DNA of 64,000 bases from Massilia sp. erpn (GCF_024400215.1 NZ_CP053748.1:868001-932000); one strand, 5' to 3'; shown: positions 48,556 through 58,360, numbered from the stretch's first letter. Numbers and translations are program-made. Notes: generated by a model not told the origin, from the sequence alone.

Positions 48556-50304
48556 TTACATCGTTTGCAAAGCCTGAACCGCTTCGGCGATCGCGGCCGG
48601 TTCCATGGCGCGCAGGATTTTGCGCGTCTGCGGCACGATCGCTTCCAGATCGCTGTTCAGGATTTCCTGCTTGACCGACAGCAGCTGCGCCGGGTGCATC
48701 GAAAACTCGCGCAAGCCCATGCCCAGCAGCAGGCGGGTCAGCTTGGTATCGCCCGCCATTTCGCCGCACACGCCGACGTCGATGCCGGCCTTGTGGCCAG
48801 CGGCGATGGTCATGGCGATCAATTGCAGTACGGCAGGATGCAGGGGATTGTAAAGGTGCGCCACCTCATAATCAACCCGGTCGATGGCCAGGGTGTACTG
48901 GATCAGGTCATTGGTGCCGATCGAGAGGAAGTCCATGCGCTTGACGAACATGGGCAGGGCCAGGGCCGCCGCTGGAATCTCGATCATGGCGCCGACCTGC
49001 ACTTCCGGGTCGTATTTGATGTCCAGCTCGCGCAGCTGCGCCTTGGCCTGCTCGATCATGGCCAGCGACTGGTCGATCTCGAAGGCATGCGCCAGCATCG
49101 GGATCAGGATGCGCACCTTGCCGAAGGCCGAGGCGCGCAGGATGGCGCGCAACTGGGTCAGGAAGATCTGCGGTTCGGACAGGCAGTAGCGGATGGCGCG
49201 CAGGCCCAGGGCCGGATTCAGGGCCGTGTGCTCGCTCTGGTCGAGCGGCTTGTCGGCGCCGATGTCCAGGGTGCGGATGGTGACGATGCGGCCCTTCATA
49301 GCGACCACGGCGCGCTTGTACTGCTCGAACTGCTCGTCCTCGGACGGGATATCGCTGGCGCGGCCCATGAACAGGAATTCGGAGCGGAACAGGCCAACGC
49401 CGCTGGCACCCGCCTCCAGCGCGGCCGGGCAGTCGTCGGGCAGTTCGATATTGGCCAGCAGGGTGATCGCCATGCCGTCCTTGGTGACGGCCGGGGTTTT
49501 CTTCAGTTTGCTAAGCTTCTTGCGCGCGCGCAGGGCGGCCTGCTGGCGTTCGCGGTACTGCTCCAGCACCAGGGCGCTGGGCGTGACGATGACCACGCCG
49601 GCATCGCCGTCGATGATGACCCAGTCGTCCTGCTTGATCAGCTGGGAAGCCTGGGACATGCCGACGGCGGCCGGAATATCCAGGCTGCGCGCCACGATGG
49701 CGGTGTGCGAGTTCTGCCCGCCCACGTCGGTGACGAAGCCGATGAAGGAGCGGTCGCGGAATTTGAGCATGTCGGCCGGCGAGATATCGTGGGCCACCAC
49801 GATCATCTGGGCCTGGAATTCGTCGCCGGCGGCCGGCGTGATGGCGGTGGGCAGCGGCTCGCTGCCCATCAGCACCTTCAGCACGCGCTCGGCCACCTGC
49901 TGGATGTCGGCCTTGCGTTCGCGCAGATAAGGGTCTTCGATTTCGTCGAACTGGGCGGAAAGCTCGTCGATCTGGGTCAGCAGGGCCCATTCGGCGTTGT
50001 AGTGGCGGCTGCGGATGATATCCAGCGGCGCCTCGGAAATCAGGGGATCGGACAGGATCAGGGCGTGGACGTCGATGAAGGCGCCCAACTCGGTCGGCGC
50101 ATCCTTGGGCAGTTCATTCCACAGCGTTTGCAATTCGCGGTGCACGGCGGCCAGGGCCTGCTGCAGGCGCTGCACCTCCGCTTCCACATTTTCTTCGGCA
50201 ATCAGGTAGTGCCGGACTTCGAGGGCCGCTGGCGTCAGCAGGTGGGCGCGGCCGATGGCGATGCCGCGCGATACCGGAATGCCGTGGAGCGTGAACGATG
50301 CCAT
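48556..50304 (-). CDS. ptsI: Phosphoenolpyruvate-protein phosphotransferase (PTS enzyme I)
   Basis: 582 aa from the ATG at 50304 (MASFTLHGIPVSRGIAIG). The HPr-binding helical domain is followed by the phosphohistidine domain with His200 in VGGQNSHTAIVARS, then the PEP-binding barrel (GIGLFRSEFLFM-like GVGLFRSEFLFMGR, and C-terminal CGEMAGD). Autophosphorylates from PEP and passes the phosphate to HPr. No EIIB/EIIC genes lie in the cluster, so the role is probably regulatory. Confidence 0.95.
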   Translation of the reverse strand: MASFTLHGIPVSRGIAIGRAHLLTPAALEVRHYLIAEENVEAEVQRLQQALAAVHRELQTLWNELPKDAPTELGAFIDVHALILSDPLISEAPLDIIRSRHYNAEWALLTQIDELSAQFDEIEDPYLRERKADIQQVAERVLKVLMGSEPLPTAITPAAGDEFQAQMIVVAHDISPADMLKFRDRSFIGFVTDVGGQNSHTAIVARSLDIPAAVGMSQASQLIKQDDWVIIDGDAGVVIVTPSALVLEQYRERQQAALRARKKLSKLKKTPAVTKDGMAITLLANIELPDDCPAALEAGASGVGLFRSEFLFMGRASDIPSEDEQFEQYKRAVVAMKGRIVTIRTLDIGADKPLDQSEHTALNPALGLRAIRYCLSEPQIFLTQLRAILRASAFGKVRILIPMLAHAFEIDQSLAMIEQAKAQLRELDIKYDPEVQVGAMIEIPAAALALPMFVKRMDFLSIGTNDLIQYTLAIDRVDYEVAHLYNPLHPAVLQLIAMTIAAGHKAGIDVGVCGEMAGDTKLTRLLLGMGLREFSMHPAQLLSVKQEILNSDLEAIVPQTRKILRAMEPAAIAEAVQALQTM

Positions 50305-50348
50305 GGGCGGATAGGTATGGGTTCGTGGATGGCTGCGGTCCCTCGGCA

Positions 50349-50618
50349 TTACTCGCCTTCGCCGAATTTATCGTTCACCAGGGCGGACAGGGCGTTGATG
50401 CAATCCTGTTCGTCGGCGCCGTCGGCTTCCAGCGTCACTTTGGCCCCCTTGCCGGCGGCCAGCATCATCACGCCCATGATGGACTTGGCGTTGATGCGGC
50501 GCGCATTGCGGGTCAGCCAGACGTCGCTCTGGTATTTTGCGGCCAGTTGGGTGAATTTGGCGGAAGCACGCGCATGCAGTCCAAGCTTGTTGATAATCTC
50601 AAGTTCTTGCTGAATCAT
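50349..50618 (-). CDS. ptsH: Phosphocarrier protein HPr
   Basis: 89 aa. Phospho-acceptor His15 in NKLGLHARASA. Ser46 lies in AKSIMGVM, the site used by HPr kinase where present. It sits between the EIIA gene (82 bp upstream) and ptsI (44 bp downstream) in the usual betaproteobacterial order. Confidence 0.95.
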   Translation of the reverse strand: MIQQELEIINKLGLHARASAKFTQLAAKYQSDVWLTRNARRINAKSIMGVMMLAAGKGAKVTLEADGADEQDCINALSALVNDKFGEGE

Positions 50619-50700
50619 ATAGTCTGTCTTCTCAATCAGGGATGCGCTGCAAAAACCGCCGCTGCCAGCCGGAGCTAACGGCGGCTACTGTGGGCCTGCA

Positions 50701-51099
50701 TCAGACCCTTATCCTGTTATCGACCCTCACCGCGCCGCTTTGGGCGCCGGCCAGGGCCATCTCCACCACCACGTCGAGCGTGTCGCGCCGGTAGGTGATC
50801 GCGCGCAGCAGCATCGGCAGGCTGATGCCGGCGATGACTTGCACGCGGCCCTCGTCGGCCAGCTTGTTGCAGCAGTTGGCGGGTGTACCGCCTTTGATAT
50901 CCGTGATCACCAGCACGCCGGAGCCATCGTCCAGGCGCAGGATCGCTTCGCTCGCCATTTTCTGCACTTCGCCCAGATCCTGGTCCGCCACCACGTCGAT
51001 GGCTTCCAGCCTTTCGGTCTGGCCGCGGAATACATGGGCCACCGCGGCCAGGAAAGCCTGGCCCAGCGGTGCGTGCGTCAACAACAATATGCCAACCAT
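50701..51099 (-). CDS. PTS fructose/mannose-type EIIA domain protein
   Basis: 132 aa single-domain EIIA of the mannose class. Active-site His9 in GILLLTHAPLGQAF, and a conserved DIKGGTPANCCNKLA loop near 70-84. With no EIIB, EIIC or EIID nearby it is likely a phosphorylation-state sensor. It starts 7 bp after gshB. Confidence 0.9.
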   Translation of the reverse strand: MVGILLLTHAPLGQAFLAAVAHVFRGQTERLEAIDVVADQDLGEVQKMASEAILRLDDGSGVLVITDIKGGTPANCCNKLADEGRVQVIAGISLPMLLRAITYRRDTLDVVVEMALAGAQSGAVRVDNRIRV

Positions 51100-51106
51100 A
51101 TCCTCT

Positions 51107-52057
51107 TTATCCTTGCTGGCCCGCTGCCGCTTCCAGCGCGTCGATGAACATCGCGGCGACCTGGACGCCGCTCTGCTGGGTGATCTCCTGGAAGCAGGTC
51201 GGGCTGGTGACGTTCACCTCGGTCAGGCAATCGCCGATCACATCTAATCCTACCAGCAAGAGGCCACGCGCTGCCAGTACGGGGCCGAGGGTTTCGGCAA
51301 TTTCGCGGTCGCGCGCCGACAGGGGCTGGGCCACGCCAGTGCCTCCGGCGGCCAGATTGCCGCGCACTTCACCCGCCTGCGGAATGCGCGCCAGCGAATA
51401 CGGCACCGGCTTGCCGCCGATAACAAGGATCCGCTTATCGCCCTTGACGATTTCGGGAATGTAACGCTGCGCCACGATAGTGCGGCTGCCGTTGGCCGTC
51501 AGGGTCTCAATGATGGAACCCAGGTTCAGGCCATCGGCCTTGATGCGGAACACGCCTGCGCCACCCATGCCGTCCAGCGGCTTGAGAATCACATCGCTAT
51601 GCTCGGCGTGGAAGGCGCGCAGGCGGGTCTCGTCGGACGTCACCAGGGTCGGTGCGGTGAACTGGGGGAACTGCGCAATCGACAGCTTCTCGTTATGGTC
51701 GCGGATGGCGGACGGCTTGTTAAACACGCGCGCGCCCTGGCTTTCCGCCAACTGCAGCAGATAAGTGCCGTACACGTATTCCATATCGAAAGGCGGGTCT
51801 TTGCGCTGGACAATGGCGTCGAACTCCGTCAGGCGCATTTCCTGCGACTCCTCGGCGCGATACCACTCGTCGGTGGCGCCGGTCAGGAGGATGCGGGCGA
51901 CGTAGGCCACCACCACGCCATTGGTCAGCGCCATATGGTGCTGCTGGAAGGCGTACACCTCGTGGCCGCGAGCGGCCGCTTCGGCCATCATGGCGTAGGT
52001 GGAATCCTTGTAGATCTTGAAGCTATCCAGCGGGTCGGCGAGAAAAGCGATTTTCAT
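51107..52057 (-). CDS. gshB: Glutathione synthetase
   Basis: ATP-grasp ligase joining gamma-Glu-Cys and Gly. 316 aa from the ATG at 52057 (MKIAFLADPLDSFKIYKD), the usual start; an ATG at 52069 would add four residues. Conserved features: FNKPSAIRDHNEKL, ATP-binding LKPLDGMGGAGVFR and the C-terminal LVGLDVIGDCLTEVNVTSP. Confidence 0.95.
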   Translation of the reverse strand: MKIAFLADPLDSFKIYKDSTYAMMAEAAARGHEVYAFQQHHMALTNGVVVAYVARILLTGATDEWYRAEESQEMRLTEFDAIVQRKDPPFDMEYVYGTYLLQLAESQGARVFNKPSAIRDHNEKLSIAQFPQFTAPTLVTSDETRLRAFHAEHSDVILKPLDGMGGAGVFRIKADGLNLGSIIETLTANGSRTIVAQRYIPEIVKGDKRILVIGGKPVPYSLARIPQAGEVRGNLAAGGTGVAQPLSARDREIAETLGPVLAARGLLLVGLDVIGDCLTEVNVTSPTCFQEITQQSGVQVAAMFIDALEAAAGQQG

Positions 52058-52149
52058 GGGCGCGTCCATTCGAAGTAATGGCTGATTTTAGCCGAGATTC
52101 TCAAGCGGCATCGGCGGGCGCCCGCAGTGGCGCGCCCCCAGCCTGCGCC

Positions 52150-53448
52150 TTAATACACTTCGGGATTCGGATCGGTGCGTTCCATTTCCAGCGAAGCGGC
52201 CAGCAGCGCCAGTCGCGCCACCACGCCATACACATAGAAGCGGTTGGGCGCGGCGGTACCCGGTTTGGCCTTCAGGTCCGGCACGGCGTGCTGCTGGGCG
52301 AAAGCCAGGGGCACATACTCGGAACCGGGCGCGTTCAGATTCTGATCCACGCCGCGCTCAGCGTGCACGCGGTAGAAGCCGCCCACCACGTAGCGGTCAA
52401 TCATGTACACCACCGGCTCGGCCACCGCATCCTTGATGCTCTCGAAGGTCGGCACGCCTTCCTGGATATTCAGATCGGTGACGGCCTTGCCGTCCTTGAT
52501 CACGAACATCTTCTCGCGCTGCACCTGGCTCAGCTCTTTCAGCTCGGCCGCATCGCGGATGCTGATGATGCCCTTACCATAGGTGCCGGCGTCCGGTTTG
52601 ATGATGACGAAGGGCTTTTCCTTGATGCCGTATTCCTTGTACTTCTTGCGAATCTTGGCCAACAGGGTATCCACATTGGCGGCCAGGCATTCCAGCCCTT
52701 CCCCGCTCTGATAATCGACCTGCTCGCATTTGGCGTGGAAGGGATTCAGCATCCACGGGTCGACGCCAATCAGCTTGCCGAACTTCTTCACCACCTCGTC
52801 GTAGGCGGTGAAGTGGTTGCTCTTGCGGCGCAGCGCCCAACCGGCGTGCAGCGGCGGCAGCAGGCTCTGTTCGTGGATATTTTCCAGGATCGAGGGAATG
52901 CCGGCCGACAGGTCGTTGTTCAGCAGGATGGTGCAGGGATCGAAGTCCTTCAGGCCCAGGCGGCGGCCGTTGGGGGAGCGCAGCAGCGGCTCGACCACCA
53001 GCATATTCCCGTCCGGCAGCGCCAGCGGCGTGGGCTGGGTCACTTGCGGATCGAGGGAGCCGAGGCGCACGTGCAGGCCGGTCTGGCGGAAGATCTGCAT
53101 CAGGCGCGCCACGTTCTGCCAATAGGTCGGGTGGCGCTGATGGATTTCCGGGATCATCAGCAGATTGCGCGCGTCGGGACAGTATTTGTCGATGGCGGCC
53201 ATGGCCGCTTGCACCGACAGCGGCAGCATCTCGGTGGCCAGGTGGTTGAAGCCGCCGGGGAAAAGATTGGTGTCCACCGGCGCCAGCTTGTAGCCGGCAT
53301 TGCGCAAGTCCACCGAGCAGTAAAACGGCGGCGTATGCTCCTGCCACTCCAGACGGAACCAGCGCTCAATGGCCGGCGTCGCGGCCAGGATTTTTTCTTC
53401 GAGATCGAGCAGCGGTCCTGTCAGGGCCGTGACGAGGTGGGGAACCAT
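52150..53448 (-). CDS. gshA: Glutamate-cysteine ligase (proteobacterial GshA type)
   Basis: 432 aa. It belongs to the beta/acidithiobacilli type of GshA rather than the E. coli type, recognised by the N-terminal DLRNAGYKLAPVDTNLFPGG and the C-terminal half with KPDAGTYGKGIISIRDA, an ATP-grasp-like glycine loop. Forms gamma-glutamylcysteine. It heads the gshA-gshB-EIIA-ptsH-ptsI strand. Confidence 0.92.
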   Translation of the reverse strand: MVPHLVTALTGPLLDLEEKILAATPAIERWFRLEWQEHTPPFYCSVDLRNAGYKLAPVDTNLFPGGFNHLATEMLPLSVQAAMAAIDKYCPDARNLLMIPEIHQRHPTYWQNVARLMQIFRQTGLHVRLGSLDPQVTQPTPLALPDGNMLVVEPLLRSPNGRRLGLKDFDPCTILLNNDLSAGIPSILENIHEQSLLPPLHAGWALRRKSNHFTAYDEVVKKFGKLIGVDPWMLNPFHAKCEQVDYQSGEGLECLAANVDTLLAKIRKKYKEYGIKEKPFVIIKPDAGTYGKGIISIRDAAELKELSQVQREKMFVIKDGKAVTDLNIQEGVPTFESIKDAVAEPVVYMIDRYVVGGFYRVHAERGVDQNLNAPGSEYVPLAFAQQHAVPDLKAKPGTAAPNRFYVYGVVARLALLAASLEMERTDPNPEVY

Positions 53449-53535
53449 GCTTACATCCTTGTCAATAAACGGGCGGTACTAGCGAACTCACCAGATTGGG
53501 GCAAAACATGCAATTAAAAGCCTTCAAATGCAAAA

Positions 53536-53560
53536 AAGGCGCCCTGGTGCGGGGCGCCTT
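53536..53560 (-). terminator. Rho-independent terminator downstream of amtB
   Basis: aaggcgccc (53536-53544) pairs with gggcgcctt (53552-53560) around a 7-nt loop. On the minus strand it is followed by six T and gcattt. It ends the TorF-glnK-amtB transcript before gshA. Confidence 0.88.
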
Positions 53561-53593
53561 GAACGGGACCGCGCATGCGCGGCCCGGCTGAGC

Positions 53594-55156
53594 TCAGGAA
53601 TGGTAGGCCGATTCGCCGTGGCTGGTGATGTCCAGGCCCTCGCGCTCCTCTTCTTCCGGCACGCGCAGGCCGATCACCAGGTCCACCAGCTTGTATGCAA
53701 TAAAGGCAACAACGGCGGACCAGACGATGGTGATGCCCACCGCCGTGGCCTGGGTCGTCACCTGGCCGGCGATCGAATAGTCGGCCGATGCCTTGTTGGC
53801 AACATAATCCCATACACCCTGGCCACCGAGCGACGGCGCGGCAAACACGCCGGTCAGGATGGCGCCGAGAATACCACCTACCCCGTGCACGCCGAACACA
53901 TCGAGCGAATCGTCAGCGCCAATCAGGCGTTTCAGTCCATTCACGCCCCACAGGCAGATAATACCAGCCAGCAAGCCGATGACCAAGGCGCCCATCGGAC
54001 CGACGTAGCCGCAGGCCGGGGTGATGGCCACCAGGCCGGCCACCGCGCCCGATGCCGCGCCCAGCATGGAGGGCTTGCCCTTCAAAATCCATTCGCCAAA
54101 CAGCCAGGAGGTGGCGGCGGCCGCCGTCGCCAGCAGGGTGTTGATGAAGGCCAGGGCGGCGATATCGCCCGCCTCCAGCGCCGAGCCGGCGTTGAAGCCG
54201 AACCAGCCCACCCACAGCAGCGAGGCGCCGACCATGGTCAGGGTCAGGGAGTGCGGCGCCATGGACTCGCGGCCATAGCCGATACGCTTGCCGATCAGGA
54301 TGGCGCCGATGATGCCCGCCACGGCGGCGTTGATGTGCACCACCGTGCCGCCCGCGAAGTCGAGCGCGCCCTTCTGCCAGATAAAGCCAGCCTTGGCCGT
54401 TTCCACCGCCAGCGCATTGGCGTCGGTGATGGCGTCTGGACCGGTCCAGAACCAGACCATATGCGCCACCGGCAGATAGGAGAAGGTGAACCACAGCACC
54501 ACAAAGGCCAGCACCGCGCTGAATTTGGCGCGTTCGGCGAAGGCGCCGACAATCAGACCGCAAGTGATGGCGGCAAACGTGCCCTGGAAGGCAACGTAGA
54601 TGAACTCGGGGATCACCACGCCCTTGCTGAAGGTGGCGGCGGTGGTGAAGACACCCTTGGCCGGGTCGTAGATGCCCGCCAGCAGGGCGCGGCTGCCGCC
54701 GCCGAAGAAGGCATTGCCCTCGGTAAAGGCGAGCGAGTAGCCGTACAGGCACCATAGCACAATGACCAGCGAGAAGATCATGAAGACCTGCAGCAGCACC
54801 GACAGCATATTCTTGGTGCGTACCAGGCCGCCGTAGAACAGAGCCAGGCCGGGGATGGTCATCAGGATCACCAGCAGGGTGGCGACGAACATCCAGGCGG
54901 TGTCGCCCTTGTTCGGCGTGGGCGCCGGCGCGGCGGCTGGCGCGGGCGCGGGGACTGCCGCCGCAGGACCGGCGGCGGGCGCCGTTGCTGCAGCCGCCGG
55001 TACGGCGTCGGCGGAAGGCGCGGCAGGCGCTGCGGCCGTGGCCTCAGCCTGGACCGCGGTGGCCGGCTTGGCATCCTGCGCCGGCGCGGACTGGGCGAAG
55101 CCCAGCGCCAGCGCCACTGCCATCCCCGCGAAAACTGTTTTTATAGTTTTTTTCAT
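53594..55156 (-). CDS. amtB: Ammonium transporter AmtB
   Basis: 520 aa. A cleavable signal peptide (about 1-26) is followed by an unusual ~55-residue Ala/Pro/Val linker and then eleven membrane helices of the Amt fold starting at DTAWMFVATLLVILMTIPGL. Family features visible: AGGTVVHINAAVAG with pore His, GASLLWVGWFGFNAGSAL, and FGVHGVGGILGAIL with the second pore His. A C-terminal cytoplasmic tail for GlnK binding follows. It is 11 bp after glnK. Confidence 0.95.
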   Translation of the reverse strand: MKKTIKTVFAGMAVALALGFAQSAPAQDAKPATAVQAEATAAAPAAPSADAVPAAAATAPAAGPAAAVPAPAPAAAPAPTPNKGDTAWMFVATLLVILMTIPGLALFYGGLVRTKNMLSVLLQVFMIFSLVIVLWCLYGYSLAFTEGNAFFGGGSRALLAGIYDPAKGVFTTAATFSKGVVIPEFIYVAFQGTFAAITCGLIVGAFAERAKFSAVLAFVVLWFTFSYLPVAHMVWFWTGPDAITDANALAVETAKAGFIWQKGALDFAGGTVVHINAAVAGIIGAILIGKRIGYGRESMAPHSLTLTMVGASLLWVGWFGFNAGSALEAGDIAALAFINTLLATAAAATSWLFGEWILKGKPSMLGAASGAVAGLVAITPACGYVGPMGALVIGLLAGIICLWGVNGLKRLIGADDSLDVFGVHGVGGILGAILTGVFAAPSLGGQGVWDYVANKASADYSIAGQVTTQATAVGITIVWSAVVAFIAYKLVDLVIGLRVPEEEEREGLDITSHGESAYHS

Positions 55157-55167
55157 TCAGATTCCCC

Positions 55168-56273
<1,106 letters not shown>

Positions 56274-56346
56274 GGCGATTTCCTTTGGATGAACTTTTAA
56301 TGCGGTTTAAAATTCAGGGGATCGACAAGCTTCACCACGACTCATT

Positions 56347-56362
56347 AGCAGAATGCGTGCCA
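56347..56362 (-). promoter_or_regulatory. Probable sigma-54 promoter of TorF-glnK-amtB
   Basis: On the minus strand the sequence TGGCACGCATTCTGCT matches the sigma-54 consensus TGGCACG-N4-TTGCW at all but one position. The GG and GC dinucleotides are exactly 10 bp apart. The predicted start near 56337 leaves a ~64-nt leader before the TorF ATG at 56273. Confidence 0.78.
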
Positions 56363-56413
56363 GCAAGTGTTAACACGCAGACAGCTGATTACATAGCAAT
56401 TTTGCATTGTTTC

Positions 56414-56450
56414 GCACCAAATGGATGCTGGAATCGCACTGGCGTGGTGC
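56414..56450 (-). promoter_or_regulatory. Two tandem NtrC-type binding sites
   Basis: gcacc-N5-gatgc (56414-56428; one mismatch) and gcact-N5-ggtgc (56436-56450; full match) fit GCACY-N5-RGTGC. Their centres are 22 bp apart, two helical turns, and lie about 84 and 106 bp upstream of the predicted sigma-54 start. That is the normal distance for NtrC enhancers. Confidence 0.72.
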
Positions 56451-56476
56451 AAATCCAACCAAAGCACGGAATGACC

Positions 56477-56722
56477 ATGGACATGAACAACTTCTTCAAC
56501 GACTTGCAAAGCAAGATCAATCAGGCAATCGAAAACTCGCCTGCCAAAGACATCGAAAAAAATGTGAAAGCGATGATGACCCAGGGCTTCGCCAAGCTCG
56601 ATCTGGTCACGCGCGAGGAATTCGAGATTCAGGCGCAGGTGCTGGCCAAGACCCGTGCCCGCCTGGAACTGGTGGAAGCCCGCCTGGCCGAAATCGAAGC
56701 CAAACTGGCGGATGAGAAGTAA
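56477..56722 (+). CDS. ubiK: Ubiquinone biosynthesis accessory factor UbiK (BMFP/YqiC)
   Basis: 81 aa. Short amphipathic start (MDMNNFFNDLQSKINQAIEN), a middle containing DLVTREEFEIQAQVL, and a C-terminal coiled coil (TRARLELVEARLAEIEAKL) that mediates trimerisation in this family. Helps the Ubi complex at the membrane. Three in-frame ATGs (56471, 56477, 56483); 56477 has the best distance to acgga. The NtrC sites of the divergent operon lie just upstream. Confidence 0.85.
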   Translation: MDMNNFFNDLQSKINQAIENSPAKDIEKNVKAMMTQGFAKLDLVTREEFEIQAQVLAKTRARLELVEARLAEIEAKLADEK

Positions 56723-56741
56723 TTAGAGAGAATTGCCCCGC

Positions 56742-56761
56742 GATGGCGCAGGCGCGCCATC
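56742..56761. terminator. Weak bidirectional hairpin between ubiK and the convergent gene
   Basis: 8-bp stem gatggcgc/gcgccatc with a 4-nt loop. No long U tract on either side, so termination is uncertain. Confidence 0.4.
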
Positions 56762-56776
56762 CATTTCAGTGCAGGC

Positions 56777-57142
56777 TTAAGGCAGGGGACAATCGGCGCT
56801 GAGCTGCTCATGCAGCAGGCCGTCGATACTCTCGTCGCCCGCAATCACCAGGCGCCCCGCGCCAATCGCCTGCTCGCCATCGGAACGCCAGACCACATTG
56901 GCAAAGGCCGAGCGCCCTTCCCCGATCACATACACCTGGTGCAGCGTGCAGCTGACGCCAGCGCTTTTTTCTATGCTTTTATGACGCAGGGGAACAATGC
57001 GCTGCACGCCGCCAAAGAGATGTTCCGATTGCCGGATCAAGGCGGCGGCTTGCGCGTATTCGTCGCAGAAAAGAATTTCCCAGCACATGGCGCCAAGCAC
57101 GGCAAACACAAAACCGCTGAGAACGATAAGACTTTTTTTCAT
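56777..57142 (-). CDS. Hypothetical membrane-anchored or secreted protein
   Basis: 121 aa. It begins with a positively charged N terminus and hydrophobic segment (MKKSLIVLSGFVFAVLGAMCW), either a signal anchor or an uncleaved signal. The body carries four Cys (CW, FCDE, VSCTL, ADCPLP), which may form disulfides in the periplasm. Not recognised. Divergent from the reductase gene across a ~210-bp AT-rich region. Confidence 0.62.
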   Translation of the reverse strand: MKKSLIVLSGFVFAVLGAMCWEILFCDEYAQAAALIRQSEHLFGGVQRIVPLRHKSIEKSAGVSCTLHQVYVIGEGRSAFANVVWRSDGEQAIGAGRLVIAGDESIDGLLHEQLSADCPLP

Positions 57143-57204
57143 GCTAGGTCTTCCAGCCGATTTACAAACATTTCTGGAATGAAATAGCAGTGTACCTGTT
57201 TAGC

Positions 57205-57265
57205 GCAACTTTGTCAAAGTTGCAATGATTACTTCATTTTTTATATTTGATTTGGAGTCAAATAT
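57205..57265. promoter_or_regulatory. Two operator-like palindromes upstream of the aldo/keto reductase
   Basis: gcaacttt-gtc-aaagttgc (57205-57223) has perfect 8-bp arms. atatttga-N7-tcaaatat (57243-57265) has perfect 8-bp arms. They lie in a strongly AT-rich divergent intergenic region 90-150 bp before the reductase ATG. No regulator gene adjoins, so the binding protein is unknown. Confidence 0.45.
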
Positions 57266-57354
57266 TTTTGACCTTTAACAGCGTTTATCTCATCAGCATG
57301 AAACGCCAGAATATGGGCAGATCAAATCGATCGATTCAATTCAAGGAATACATG

Positions 57355-58161
57355 ATGAGCAAGATCCCCGCCTTCGGCCTCGGCACCTTCCGCCTGCAAG
57401 ACCAGATTGTCATTGATTCGGTGCGCAACGGCCTGGAACTGGGCTACCGCAGCTTCGACACCGCCCAGATCTACGGCAACGAAGCTGAAGTCGGCGCAGC
57501 GATCGCCGCTTCCGGCGTGCGCCGCGAAGACCTCTTTTTGACGACCAAAATCTGGGTCGACAACTACAGCCCGGAAAAGCTGGTGCCGAGCCTGAAGGAA
57601 AGCCTGGCCAAGCTGCGCACCGGCTACGTCGACCTGACCCTGATCCACTGGCCCGCCCCCGGCAATGGCGTGGCAGTCGAGACCTTCATGCAGGCGCTGG
57701 CCGACGCCAAGGCGCAAGGCCTGACGCGCCAGATCGGCATCTCGAACTTCAATATCGAACTGACCAGGCAAGCCATCGCCGCCGTCGGCAAGGAAGCCAT
57801 CGCCACCAACCAGATCGAACTGAGCCCCTATCTGCAGAACCGCGCCCTGGTCGCATTCCTGCAAAGCGAAGGCATCCACGTCACCTCCTACATGACGCTC
57901 GCTTACGGCAAGGTGCTGAGCGATCCGGTGATCGGCGCGATCGCCCAAGGCCGGAACGCCAGTCCGGCCCAGGTGGTACTGGCATGGGCGCTGCAGCTGG
58001 GCTATTCGGTGATTCCGTCATCCACCAAGCGCGAGAACCTGGCCAGCAACCTCCTGGCGCAGACGCTGCGCCTGAGCGATGAAGACATGGCGCGGATCGC
58101 CGCGCTTGAGCGCAACGGCCGCGAAGTCGATCCCGCCGGCCTCGCGCCGAAGTGGGATTGA
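57355..58161 (+). CDS. dkgB: Aldo/keto reductase (DkgB-like)
   Basis: 268 aa (family ~267). Catalytic tetrad Asp35, Tyr40 (DTAQIYGNE), Lys65 (TTKIW) and His98 (LIHWP), then NADPH-binding [10 protein letters not shown] and the C-terminal [15 protein letters not shown]. Related enzymes reduce 2,5-diketo-gluconate or methylglyoxal. Two tandem ATGs (57352, 57355) follow aagga. Sits in place of the usual direct ubiK-comM neighbourhood. The symbol marks the subfamily, not a proven substrate. Confidence 0.85.
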   Translation: MSKIPAFGLGTFRLQDQIVIDSVRNGLELGYRSFDTAQIYGNEAEVGAAIAASGVRREDLFLTTKIWVDNYSPEKLVPSLKESLAKLRTGYVDLTLIHWPAPGNGVAVETFMQALADAKAQGLTRQIGISNFNIELTRQAIAAVGKEAIATNQIELSPYLQNRALVAFLQSEGIHVTSYMTLAYGKVLSDPVIGAIAQGRNASPAQVVLAWALQLGYSVIPSSTKRENLASNLLAQTLRLSDEDMARIAALERNGREVDPAGLAPKWD

Positions 58162-58246
58162 TCGCAGGGCCGCTCGCCACCCTGCATCCGCGGCCTAAAC
58201 ATCTGCAATCGCAGCAGGCGTAACAAACTTGCAATGACCGCCAACA

Positions 58247-58286
58247 AACGGAATCCATGTTTGCATATGGGTTCCGTTCTGTTTTT
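58247..58286 (+). terminator. Rho-independent terminator after the aldo/keto reductase
   Basis: aacggaatccat (58247-58258) pairs with atgggttccgtt (58267-58278): a 12-bp stem with one G-U pair and an 8-nt loop, followed by ctgttttt. Confidence 0.85.
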
Positions 58287-58328
58287 GCGCCAGCGCAAAG
58301 CCGGTACCGGATGCACTTTTTACGATAG

Positions 58329-58353
58329 CCGGACACTGTTCCCGTCCGGAGGT
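58329..58353 (+). promoter_or_regulatory. Hairpin overlapping the yifB/comM ribosome-binding site
   Basis: ccggac (58329-58334) pairs with gtccgg (58344-58349). The 3' arm runs into the strong ribosome site ggaggt (58348-58353), 7 bp before the ATG. The stem is short, but it could partly hide the site. Confidence 0.35.
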
Positions 58354-58360
58354 AAAAACG

